Below are positions 1 through 6,832 of a DNA stretch of 13,259 bases, piece after piece. Every line of letters begins with the position of its first letter. Position 1 is the stretch's first letter. A model generated the notes under the pieces. That model had not been told where the DNA came from. It saw nothing but the letters and a program-made list of their open reading frames with translations, and did no database searches. Both the position numbers and the translations under genes were made by a program. This stretch comes from Acidobacteriota bacterium (lineage in GTDB: Bacteria; Acidobacteriota; Terriglobia; UBA7540): positions 1 through 13,259 of the forward strand of contig JAKAWO010000046.1 in NCBI GenBank assembly GCA_021827255.1. The letters run 5' to 3'.

Positions 1-241
1 TGGCGGACTTGCTGTGGGCTTGGATGTAGTCAACGGCATCCTTGACGGTCTGAATCTTTTCGGCATCCTCATCAGGGATCTCAATGTCGAAAGACTCCTC
101 GAACGCCATGACCAGCTCCACGATGTCGAGCGAGTCGGCTCCCAGGTCGTCCACAAAGTGCGCCGTCGGGGTTACTTCTGCCTCATCAACGCCGAGCTGC
201 TCCACAATAATCTGCTTGACCTTCTCTTCGGTGGATGCCAT
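1..241 (-). CDS. acpP: Acyl carrier protein ACP1, 3' end cut by the window edge
   Basis: Small acidic carrier of the growing acyl chain in type II fatty acid synthesis. The ATG is at 241-239 and the frame stays open to base 1, giving 80 residues without a stop. It is therefore partial here, but most of the usual ~78-82 residue domain is present. The protein begins MASTEEKVKQ. The phosphopantetheine site is in GADSLD, with Ser37. Helix II reads DIVELVMAFEESF and carries the Glu (E42) used in partner recognition by the E. coli protein (E41). Helix III is acidic (DEDAEK). A strong Shine-Dalgarno AGGAGG (complement of 251-256) lies 9 bases before the ATG. A separate promoter precedes it. Its place downstream of fabG matches the standard fab operon order; fabF may follow beyond the window. 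Confidence 0.97.
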   Translation of the reverse strand, partial: MASTEEKVKQIIVEQLGVDEAEVTPTAHFVDDLGADSLDIVELVMAFEESFDIEIPDEDAEKIQTVKDAVDYIQAHSKSA

Positions 242-275
242 CAGCCTTCTCCTCCTGAATTACGCGAGGTGTGCC

Positions 276-304
276 ATTTTAACTTTGCTCCTGCCCAGCG
301 TCAA
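276..304 (-). promoter_or_regulatory. Predicted sigma70-type promoter for acpP
   Basis: On the minus strand, TTGACG (299-304) and TAAAAT (276-281) are separated by exactly 17 bases; each hexamer matches consensus at five of six positions. Transcription would start near base 269 and give a leader of roughly 30 nt containing the AGGAGG of acpP. This fits the need for ACP in excess over the fab enzymes. The call rests on sequence match only. Confidence 0.65.
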
Positions 305-310
305 GCTGCA

Positions 311-332
311 CCCCATGCTGTGCCCCATGCTG
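311..332. repeat. Two direct copies of CCCCATGCTG, 12 bp apart, upstream of the acpP promoter
   Basis: The 10-mer CCCCATGCTG occurs at 311-320 and again at 323-332, and a weaker, offset third unit may follow to about 343. The pair begins 6 bases upstream of the acpP -35 box. That is where an activator or repressor could bind. No known operator (for example the FapR palindrome) is recognised. Confidence 0.5.
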
Positions 333-532
333 CAACCCCACGGCCGCCAAAAACTCTACGCGACAGCGAAAATGAGCGCGAATGAGCTTCACGCCTATCC
401 GGTATTTATGCGGTCTTGCTTCGCCATACCCCTCAATCCCTGATGCCGCTGCGGATAGAATGCGACGGCTCTCCCTGCGCCCTCGTCGCGGCCTACTTCC
501 TTCTGAGTTTATCCCTCGCCGCTCACCGACGA

Positions 533-1276
533 TTAGGCCATGTACATCCCGCCATTGATATTCAGCACGTGACCCGTGATAAATCCAGCCTCCTCGGACG
601 CCAGGAAGCGGACGCCCAAGGCCACCTCGCGGTCCGTCCCTTTGCGCCCCACGGGAATCAGGCTGAGAATTTTCTTCTGGACGTCCTCGGCAAGGGTTTG
701 GGTCATGTCCGTATCAATAAACCCTGGCGCGACAGCGTTCACGGTGATGTTCCGCCGAGCCACTTCCACCGCCACCGCCTTGGTCAGCCCGATCAAGCCG
801 GCTTTCGACGCAATGTAATTCGCCTGGCCGGCGTTGCCGGCTTGAGCCACGACCGAGGTGATGTTAACAATTCGGCCGTAGCGCTGCCGTACCATGCCCG
901 GGAGAACCTCCTGAATACAATGGTAGGCCCCATCGAGGTTGGTTCGCAACACTGTCTCCCACTCCTCCGGCTTCATCCGGAGCAGCAGGTTATCCCGTGT
1001 GATCCCGGCGTTGTTCACCAGGATGTCAATCTTCTTCCAGGTTTCGAGCACTTTCTTCACACCCGCTTTGATAGAGGCGGAATTTGCCACGTCCATCTCC
1101 ACCGTCACAGCCTTCCGGCCCATCCGCTCGATTTCTCTGGCGACGGCTTCCAGCTTCTCCCGCTTTCGGCTGGCGAGGGCCACCTCCGCGCCCGCTTCGG
1201 CCAGCGCCAACGCGCACGCCCGCCCAATGCCTTGCGACGCCCCCGTGATTAACGCCACCCGCCCTTCAAAACCCAC
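533..1276 (-). CDS. fabG: 3-oxoacyl-[ACP] reductase FabG
   Basis: NADPH-dependent short-chain dehydrogenase that reduces 3-oxoacyl-ACP to 3-hydroxyacyl-ACP, a cytosolic step of the elongation cycle. From the GTG at 1276 it is 247 residues, the normal family length. The cofactor loop TGASQGIG is at residues 11-18, NNAG at 88-91, structural Asn113, and the catalytic set Ser141, Tyr154, Lys158 (motif YIASK). The C-terminus has the typical SEEAGFITGHVLNINGG. The GTG is preferred to a TTG 12 codons upstream because a GAGGG lies 7 bases before it and because family members start at about this point. The gap to the upstream fabD is 63 bases. Identification is secure; the start is likely but not proven. 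Confidence 0.96.
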   Translation of the reverse strand: MGFEGRVALITGASQGIGRACALALAEAGAEVALASRKREKLEAVAREIERMGRKAVTVEMDVANSASIKAGVKKVLETWKKIDILVNNAGITRDNLLLRMKPEEWETVLRTNLDGAYHCIQEVLPGMVRQRYGRIVNITSVVAQAGNAGQANYIASKAGLIGLTKAVAVEVARRNITVNAVAPGFIDTDMTQTLAEDVQKKILSLIPVGRKGTDREVALGVRFLASEEAGFITGHVLNINGGMYMA

Positions 1277-1339
1277 GACGGCACCCTCACAACTTGCGAG
1301 ACGGAACGTCAACCGGCGGGCTCCGCTCGCTGGCCGCTT

Positions 1340-2278
1340 CTACCGGCTTTTAAGCGCTCCGAGCGTCTCATTTAAGGAGGCGAGATCCTCGACGTGCGCC
1401 GACCGCGCTTCTCGATGGATTTGCCGCAGCAGGCCCGAGAGCACTTTGCCCGGCCCGACCTCGATAAACATCTCAACGCCCTGGCTCAGAAGAGTGGCCA
1501 CCGATTCGGCCCAGCGGACGGGCGCGGTAACCTGGCGCTTCAAGCCGTCGCGCACCGCTTCAGCTTCGCGAACGACCGCCGCGTCCACATTATTGACGAG
1601 CGGAACCCAAGGGTCGGCAATCTCCGCATTGTCCAGGTCCGCCGCCAGCCGCTCCGCCGCCGGCTGCATGAGCGCGCAATGGAACGGGGCGCTGACGTTC
1701 AGCAGGGCCACACGCTTGGCGCCGCGCGATTTAGCCAGCTCCACGGCTCGCTCGACGGCCGCGCGGTGGCCGGCAATGACGGTCTGGGCGGGAGAATTCA
1801 GATTGGCCGGCGAGACGATTTCACCTTCGGCGGCTTCTCCGCAAACCTGCCTGACGGCTTCGGCGTCCAGGCCTAGCACGGCGGCCATCGCCCCCGCGCC
1901 CACCGGCACAGCCTCCTGCATATATTCGCCTCGCTTGCGCACCAACTGCACGGCCTCCGGCAAGTTAAGCGAACCGGCCACCACCAGCGCCGAGTACTCA
2001 CCCAAGCTATGCCCGGCGACGATATCCGGTTTCGCGCCCTTGCTCCGCAAGACTTCCGCTGTCGCCACCGACGTAGCCAGCATGGCCGGCTGCGTGTTGG
2101 CCGTGCGTTGCAGCTCCTCGGCCGGTCCCTCAAAGCAGAGCCGCGAGAGGGAAAAACCCAGGGCCCGGTCGGCTTGCATAAACACGTCCCGCGCCACCGG
2201 AAAGTGCTCCGCCAACTCCCGGCCCATGCCGGGGCATTGCGAGCCCTGTCCGGGAAAGAGAAATGCGACTCGCGGCAC
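1340..2278 (-). CDS. fabD: Malonyl-CoA:ACP transacylase FabD
   Basis: Transfers malonyl from CoA to ACP and so supplies the extender unit. Read from the GTG at 2278 it has 312 residues (E. coli 309) and begins VPRVAFLFPGQGSQ. The nucleophile is Ser91 in GHSLGE, the catalytic His is His200 in SAPFH, Arg116 (RGEYMQEAVP) binds the malonyl carboxylate, and Gln11 in GQGSQ helps form the oxyanion hole. A TTG at 2341, only 18 bases after fabH, would add 21 arginine-rich residues not seen in the family. However, neither start has a strong Shine-Dalgarno, so the N-terminus is uncertain. It lies between fabH and fabG in the operon. Confidence 0.95.
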   Translation of the reverse strand: MPRVAFLFPGQGSQCPGMGRELAEHFPVARDVFMQADRALGFSLSRLCFEGPAEELQRTANTQPAMLATSVATAEVLRSKGAKPDIVAGHSLGEYSALVVAGSLNLPEAVQLVRKRGEYMQEAVPVGAGAMAAVLGLDAEAVRQVCGEAAEGEIVSPANLNSPAQTVIAGHRAAVERAVELAKSRGAKRVALLNVSAPFHCALMQPAAERLAADLDNAEIADPWVPLVNNVDAAVVREAEAVRDGLKRQVTAPVRWAESVATLLSQGVEMFIEVGPGKVLSGLLRQIHREARSAHVEDLASLNETLGALKSR

Positions 2279-2359
2279 GTCCAGCAACCATCCTCGAAGT
2301 TCCGGGAAATCCTCTGGCCTCCGCGCCCGGTGGCGGCGCAACCAGTCTTCTTTGGTCTC

Positions 2360-3340
2360 CTACCAGCGCATCAGGACGGCGCCCCAAGTCACGCCGGCGC
2401 CGAAGGCCGCCATCAGAACCAGATTCCCTTTTTGGATGCGCCCACTCCGCACGCACTCGTCGAGGCAGATGGGGATGGAGGCGGAGGAGGTGTTGCCCAG
2501 CCGGCTGATATTCGCATAGACCTTTTCCGGGCAGACGCCCAGACGTTCTCTGACCGCATCGGTAATCCGCTGGTTGGCCTGATGAGGAATGAACAGGTCA
2601 ATCGCGCGCACGGAAACACCCGCCTGCTCGAGGACCCGCCGGGAAACATCCTCCATGCTCCGCACGGCCACTTTGAACAGCTCGTTGCCGTTCATCTTAA
2701 TGTAATGCTCGCCTGCGCGGACGGTCTCGCAACTGGCAGGTTTGAGCACGCCGCCCGCCGGAATATAAAGGTGGTCGGCAAAGCCGCCATTGGTGTGCAT
2801 CTCGGCCGCCAGCATGCCCGAGGGCGCCTCGACGGGACCCAGCACTCCCGCCGCCACGCCATCGCCGAAAATGACGCAGGTGGCGCGGTCCTTATAATCC
2901 ACATAGCGGGAGAGAATTTCCGCTCCAATCACCAGCACGTGCCGCGCCTTGCGGGTCTTGATGAACTGCTCGGCCACCGTCATGCCGAACAGAAACCCGG
3001 AACACGCCGCCGCCAAATCGAACGCGCAGCAATCGCGCGCGCCGAGCTTCGATTGTATGTAGGCGGCGGTTGACGGCAGCGGCATGTCCGGGGAGATCGT
3101 CGAGCAGATAATCAAGTCCAAGTCACTGGGCGTAAGGCCCGCCATCTCCAGCGCCTTCGAGGCCGCCTCAACGGACAACGAGGACGTCGTCTGGTCCGGA
3201 CCGGCCTGCCGGCGCGCCTTGATGCCCGTGCGGGAGGTAATCCACTCGTCAGAAGTATCCACGATCTTCTCGAGATCCTGGTTTGTGATTACCTTCTCGG
3301 GCAAGGCGGCGCCTGTGCCCAGGATGCCCGCGGCTATCAT
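2360..3340 (-). CDS. fabH: 3-oxoacyl-[ACP] synthase III FabH
   Basis: Starts fatty acid synthesis by condensing an acyl-CoA primer (usually acetyl-CoA) with malonyl-ACP. The protein has 326 residues, beginning MIAAGILGTGAALPEK. The catalytic triad is complete: Cys113 in DLAAACSGF, His253 in IPHQANQR and Asn283 in RLGNTSSAS. The ATG at 3340 has GAGGAG five bases upstream. It follows plsX by 19 bases, so the two are probably co-transcribed. Primer choice (straight or branched) cannot be read from the sequence with confidence. Confidence 0.97.
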   Translation of the reverse strand: MIAAGILGTGAALPEKVITNQDLEKIVDTSDEWITSRTGIKARRQAGPDQTTSSLSVEAASKALEMAGLTPSDLDLIICSTISPDMPLPSTAAYIQSKLGARDCCAFDLAAACSGFLFGMTVAEQFIKTRKARHVLVIGAEILSRYVDYKDRATCVIFGDGVAAGVLGPVEAPSGMLAAEMHTNGGFADHLYIPAGGVLKPASCETVRAGEHYIKMNGNELFKVAVRSMEDVSRRVLEQAGVSVRAIDLFIPHQANQRITDAVRERLGVCPEKVYANISRLGNTSSASIPICLDECVRSGRIQKGNLVLMAAFGAGVTWGAVLMRW

Positions 3341-3359
3341 GTCTGCTCCTCGGAACTTC

Positions 3360-4376
3360 TCACAATTTGCTGAGGCCGGCGACGGCGCCGGCTAGCTCAC
3401 GCTCGATCTTCTCATTCACGCGGCCCTCGGAAAATTCTGCCGCCACCCGGATGGCGTTTTTGATGGCGTGAGCGCTCGAGCCGCCGTGGCAGATGATGCA
3501 GACGCCTTTAACACCCAGCAGCGGAGCTCCGCCATATTCCGAATAATCCAGGCGCTTCTTGAAATTCTGGAAGGCTTTCCGCGAGAGGACGTAGCCCATT
3601 TTGGAGGGCAAGGTGCTTGAAAGCGCCTGCTTCAACAGGCCCGAAATCGCTTCCACCACGCCTTCGCTGACCTTCAGCGCCACGTTGCCGGTAAAGCCGT
3701 CGGTCACAATAACGTCCACGCGCCCGTTGTAAAGGTCGCGGCCCTCGACGTTGCCGATAAAATTGAGCGGAAGCTGTTTCAGGCGCTTGAAGGTCTCGCG
3801 CGTCAGCTCGTTTCCCTTGTGCTCTTCTTCGCCGTTAGAAAGGATTCCCACGCGAGGCCGTTCCACGCCAAAAATCACCCGATAGTAAACCTCGCCCATC
3901 ACGGCGAACTGTTCCAGGTGCAGAGGCTTCGAATCAATGTTGGCGCCTACGTCCACCAGGACGGCAGCCTTCCCCTGCGCGGTCGGGAAGACAGCGGCCA
4001 GCGCCGGACGGTCCACCCCTTCGAGCGGTCCCAGCATCAGCTTGGCCGTAGTCATCACGGCGCCGGTATTGCCGGCGCTGATCATTCCCTGGGCCCGGCC
4101 CTCGTTCACCAGGCGCGCCGCCACCCGAATCGAGGAATCGCGCTTGCGGCGGAACGCTCGGGCCCCCTGGTCCTCCATGGTGACAGCTTCCGAAGCGTGA
4201 ACGATCTCAATCGCCTGGCGGGCTGCCCCGCGATGCGCCAACTCGAGCTTCAGCCGGTCCTCGGGCCCAACCAGCAGGACGCGGGCTAACCGCGCCTTGG
4301 CGGCTTGGATGGCTCCGTCAATCTCCGGCGTCGGAGCGGCGTCCGTGCCCATCGCATCCACAGCAATGGTTTGCAT
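3360..4376 (-). CDS. plsX: Phosphate acyltransferase PlsX
   Basis: Converts acyl-ACP and phosphate to acyl-phosphate, the donor used by PlsY in phosphatidic acid synthesis; usually a peripheral membrane enzyme. It has 338 residues, the expected length. Family signatures are MQTIAVDAMGTDAAP at the N-terminus, SAGNTGAVM at 100-108, DVGANIDSKP at 142-151, TDGFTGNVALK at 225-235 and YGGAPLLGVKG at 281-291. No purine-rich Shine-Dalgarno is seen before the ATG. The 66-base gap from rpmF holds a GC-rich imperfect stem. It sits between rpmF and fabH, as in many bacteria. Confidence 0.96.
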   Translation of the reverse strand: MQTIAVDAMGTDAAPTPEIDGAIQAAKARLARVLLVGPEDRLKLELAHRGAARQAIEIVHASEAVTMEDQGARAFRRKRDSSIRVAARLVNEGRAQGMISAGNTGAVMTTAKLMLGPLEGVDRPALAAVFPTAQGKAAVLVDVGANIDSKPLHLEQFAVMGEVYYRVIFGVERPRVGILSNGEEEHKGNELTRETFKRLKQLPLNFIGNVEGRDLYNGRVDVIVTDGFTGNVALKVSEGVVEAISGLLKQALSSTLPSKMGYVLSRKAFQNFKKRLDYSEYGGAPLLGVKGVCIICHGGSSAHAIKNAIRVAAEFSEGRVNEKIERELAGAVAGLSKL

Positions 4377-4442
4377 GGTGTCAGGTCAAGGAATGGATTG
4401 CACTCTATCAACCGGCCCCCGCCACCTGCCGGCTCAGAAAAA

Positions 4443-4628
4443 CTATTTCGCTTCTTCCACCAGAATGGCTTCCCGCTGGCGATAGGTGCCGCAATGGGGG
4501 CAAACTTGATGAGGGAGCTTGGCCTCATGACAATTCGGGCACTCGGAAAGCGGATGCCTCGCCAGATGGTCATGGGCGCGCCGACGATTCCGCCGCGCCT
4601 TAGAGTGCCGTCGTTTGGGATTTGGCAT
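4443..4628 (-). CDS. rpmF: 50S ribosomal protein L32, zinc-binding form
   Basis: Small basic protein of the large ribosomal subunit. From the ATG at 4628 it has 61 residues and begins MPNPKRRHSKARRNRRRAHD, diagnostic for L32. Two CxxC pairs (Cys30/Cys33 and Cys43/Cys46) form the zinc ribbon, so this is the zinc-dependent type. AGGA lies 8 bases before the ATG. The frame is open further upstream, but the extension is not family-like. rpmF next to yceD and plsX is a long-known arrangement that links ribosome and lipid synthesis. Confidence 0.96.
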   Translation of the reverse strand: MPNPKRRHSKARRNRRRAHDHLARHPLSECPNCHEAKLPHQVCPHCGTYRQREAILVEEAK

Positions 4629-4751
4629 AGCGATTTTCCTGGCGACCCCGGCCCTCGCGCCTCCGGGTCCGCGCGTCATTCCTCCCTTGTTCTATTCTTT
4701 CGTAAAGCCCTAACGTCGGGCGGCCAACCCACGGGCGCCGCCAGGAACCCC

Positions 4752-5294
4752 TTATTCCCACTTGAGCGAAGCAAAGGGTGAGTCGCCCCGCGGTAGCCGG
4801 CAGCCACATTCTCTCAGGTTCCGATTCACCCCGCACACCGGGCAAAGCCCCCGGCATTCGGAACGGCAAATCACCTTGCCAGGCACGGCCAGGATGATCT
4901 GCTCCGTAACCAAGTCGGCAAGCCCCACGCCTTCGCCGGAGTAAAATCCGACGTCCAACTCGCCTTCAGGAACCTCGATCTCTTCTTCCCGCGGAATGCC
5001 GGAAAGCGGCCGGTACGTCAGGTCAAAATCCGGCTCAACGGCCAACTCGACAGGCTCAAGGCAACGGTCGCAGGCCGCGCGGACTCTCGCCGAAATGGCC
5101 CCGTGGATGCGAATGTCCCCGCCCGCACGCTCCGCCACCGCCTTAACCTGAACCGGGCTCGACTGCTGGAAATCAGCTCCGTGATAGTCCAACTCCCCGG
5201 GCTCGTAAAGCTTGGAAACCACAATGGGGTGGAGCTCCAGCGCCTGGAGCGTAATCAACACCGCCGTCCCCCGGAACTGCACGTCAATTATCAT
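4752..5294 (-). CDS. yceD: DUF177 / YceD family protein (start uncertain)
   Basis: YceD/DUF177 proteins are widely encoded before rpmF and have been linked to large-subunit rRNA maturation; the biochemical role is not read from this sequence. From the ATG at 5294 it has 180 residues. It shows a central CxxC (Cys75, Cys78 in ACDRCLEPVE) and the family's C-terminal cysteine cluster: Cys143, Cys147, Cys151, Cys154, Cys163 and Cys165 (motif GLCPVCGVN, then CGC). The ATG at 5294 has no clear Shine-Dalgarno and overlaps the -10 box of a near-consensus promoter. A GTG at 5261 or a TTG at 5258, preceded by a G-rich stretch, would start beyond the promoter and would align better with the LQALEL N-terminus. 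It is the first gene of the core fab operon. Confidence 0.9.
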   Translation of the reverse strand: MIIDVQFRGTAVLITLQALELHPIVVSKLYEPGELDYHGADFQQSSPVQVKAVAERAGGDIRIHGAISARVRAACDRCLEPVELAVEPDFDLTYRPLSGIPREEEIEVPEGELDVGFYSGEGVGLADLVTEQIILAVPGKVICRSECRGLCPVCGVNRNLRECGCRLPRGDSPFASLKWE

Positions 5295-5315
5295 AGGCAC
5301 AGTGACTCTTGTCAA
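5287..5315 (-). promoter_or_regulatory. Predicted sigma70-type promoter of the yceD-rpmF-plsX-fab operon
   Basis: TTGACA (5310-5315, perfect -35) and GATAAT (5287-5292, five of six) lie 17 bases apart on the minus strand. Transcription would begin near 5280. The -10 box overlaps the ATG at 5294-5292, so mRNA from this promoter cannot use that ATG. Its place in the 96-base gap after the aminotransferase gene makes it the natural start of the housekeeping operon. Confidence 0.7.
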
Positions 5316-5355
5316 GAAACCGAGACGTTTGGGGGGGCCTTGGCAGGGGCGAAGG

Positions 5356-5371
5356 GGGCGCGCCTGCGCCC
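5356..5371. terminator. Short GC-rich hairpin downstream of the aminotransferase gene
   Basis: GGGCGC (5356-5361) and GCGCCC (5366-5371) form a perfect 6-bp stem with a 4-base loop. It lies 20 bases beyond the aminotransferase stop and before the fab operon promoter. No U-run follows on the minus strand, so this is at best a weak or Rho-assisted terminator. Confidence 0.3.
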
Positions 5372-5390
5372 TGACCGGTCCATGGCTCCC

Positions 5391-6776
5391 CTACTTCTCG
5401 CAGCGTGTGAAGAGCTGGTCGAGCAATTCGAGGGCGAGGTCCATTTCGTCGCGGGTCATGGTCAAGGCGGGCGCAAGCGTGAAGACGTTTTTGTAATATC
5501 CGCCCACGTCGAGGACGAGTCCCATTTTGCGGCCGCGGGCGTTCAGGCTGCCGCTCAAGCCCTCGGCAAAGATCCGGTCCGTCAATTCGCGGTCGGGCGT
5601 GATGCGGTCGGGCTTGGTGACTTCGATTCGCAAAGCAAGGCCCAAGCCGTCCACCTGTCCGATGGATTGCGGGTGTCGCCGCTCAAGTTCCCGCAGGCCC
5701 TTCAAAAAATACGCGCCTTTTTCCCGCACGATGCTTTCGTAATCTTCTTCTTCCAGCATCTTCAGCGTTTCGAGCGCCACCGCGGTGCCGAGCGTGTTCG
5801 AGGAAAACGTCGAATGGGTCGAGCCGGGCGGAAACATCTCCGGCGCAATCAGTTCCTCCCGCGCCCACAATCCTGAAATTGGATTCAGGCCGTTGGTCAG
5901 CGCCTTGCCGAAAACGATAATGTCCGGAACGATGTCAAAATTCTCAATCGCCCAGAACTTTCCCGTCCGGTAAAACCCCATCTGGATTTCATCGTCCACG
6001 ATAAGGATTTTGTGCTTCCGGCAAGTCTCCGCCAGGCGCTTAAAGTAATCTTTGGGCGGAATTACGTAGCCGCCCGTACCTTGCACCGCCTCGATGTAAA
6101 AAGCCCCAAACTCCGCAGCGCCGGCCTTCGGATCCCAGACGCCGAAGTACTCTGACTCGAAGAGTTTCTCGAACTCCTCCTCGCAATAAAGCCCGCAGGT
6201 TTCCGGCTTGAGGCCGTAGATACAGCGCAGACAATAAGGGTAGAAAACGAACTGGGCGCGGTCGCTGAAGTGCCCGTAGCGCCGCCGATAGCGGTAGCTC
6301 GAAGTAATGGCCGAAGCGCCGAGCGTGCGTCCGTGGTATCCGCCCATAAACGCGAACATCAGGTTCTTGCCCGTGGCGTTGCGGACCAGCTTGAGCGAGT
6401 CTTCGACCGCTTGCGACCCGCCGACGTTGAAGTGGACGCGGCCTTTCACCCCAAAACGTTTTTCGCAATACTGCGCGATGCGCGCCGCTGCTTCCACTTT
6501 TTCCGCGTGCAGATACTGGCAAGCGAGTTGCGGCAGCCGATCCACCTGCCGCTTCAGCGCTTCGTTGAGCCGCGCGTTCTTGTAGCCAAAGCTCGCCGCT
6601 GAGTACCACATTTGGAGGTCGAGGTAAGGCGTGCCCTGCTCGTCGTAGAGAGTGCTTCCCTCGCAGTTGACGAAAACCTTGGGTGGATCGAGGTAGTGAA
6701 CCGTGTCGCCGAACGAGCAGTATTTCTTCTCGAGCGCCAGCAGTTCGGCCGTTTTGGAAATCATCTCAATCGCCAA
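5391..6776 (-). CDS. Class III PLP-dependent aminotransferase
   Basis: Fold-type I aminotransferase of the acetylornithine/GABA transaminase class. Such enzymes move an amino group between an omega-amine or amino acid and a keto acid or aldehyde; the substrate here is unknown. Counting from the GTG at 6791, the PLP lysine is K296 in VFGKALTNGLNP, the cofactor Asp is D267 in VDDEIQMGFYRTG, and GGSQAVEDSLKL (124-135) binds phosphate. A four-cysteine cluster (C187, C190, C199, C203) lies in an insertion after YPY. I prefer the TTG at 6776, which has GGGGAG 7-8 bases upstream; the GTG at 6791 and an ATG at 6764 are alternatives. Length is about 461 residues. It follows the HAD phosphatase gene by roughly 56 bases. 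Confidence 0.9.
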   Translation of the reverse strand: MAIEMISKTAELLALEKKYCSFGDTVHYLDPPKVFVNCEGSTLYDEQGTPYLDLQMWYSAASFGYKNARLNEALKRQVDRLPQLACQYLHAEKVEAAARIAQYCEKRFGVKGRVHFNVGGSQAVEDSLKLVRNATGKNLMFAFMGGYHGRTLGASAITSSYRYRRRYGHFSDRAQFVFYPYCLRCIYGLKPETCGLYCEEEFEKLFESEYFGVWDPKAGAAEFGAFYIEAVQGTGGYVIPPKDYFKRLAETCRKHKILIVDDEIQMGFYRTGKFWAIENFDIVPDIIVFGKALTNGLNPISGLWAREELIAPEMFPPGSTHSTFSSNTLGTAVALETLKMLEEEDYESIVREKGAYFLKGLRELERRHPQSIGQVDGLGLALRIEVTKPDRITPDRELTDRIFAEGLSGSLNARGRKMGLVLDVGGYYKNVFTLAPALTMTRDEMDLALELLDQLFTRCEK

Positions 6777-6832
6777 ATCGTTTCTCCCCACCCGCCCTGG
6801 TCTCCCGACAACCCAACAACCGCCGCGCCGTC

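Larger units (their letters stand above)
242..532. other. Intergenic region between fabG and acpP
   Basis: About 290 bases without a supported gene. It holds the acpP ribosome-binding site, the acpP promoter and the 12-bp-spaced direct repeat. A further minor repeat (AATGAGC twice, 10 bases apart, near 370-386) is visible. No convincing terminator with a T-run was seen after fabG, so read-through from fabG into acpP remains possible. Confidence 0.6.

Noticed and set aside
416..1252. Long plus-strand open frame opposite fabG
   Set aside because: It mirrors the GC-rich fabG on the other strand, has no recognisable family and no ribosome-binding site; fabG is certain.
2279..2341. TTG-initiated 21-residue extension of FabD
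   Set aside because: The extra residues are Arg-rich and absent from the family; the GTG at 2278 gives the canonical N-terminus.
939..2519. 526-codon plus-strand open frame across fabG, fabD and fabH
   Set aside because: Low-complexity Ser/Ala/Arg-rich translation typical of antisense frames in high-GC DNA; three verified genes lie opposite.
3360..4376. FapR-type operator near plsX or fabH
   Set aside because: I looked for the TTAGTACC-type palindrome before plsX, fabH and yceD and saw none.
4377..4442. Possible terminator or attenuator between rpmF and plsX
   Set aside because: A T-run precedes an imperfect GC stem rather than following it, so it does not fit an intrinsic terminator on the minus strand.
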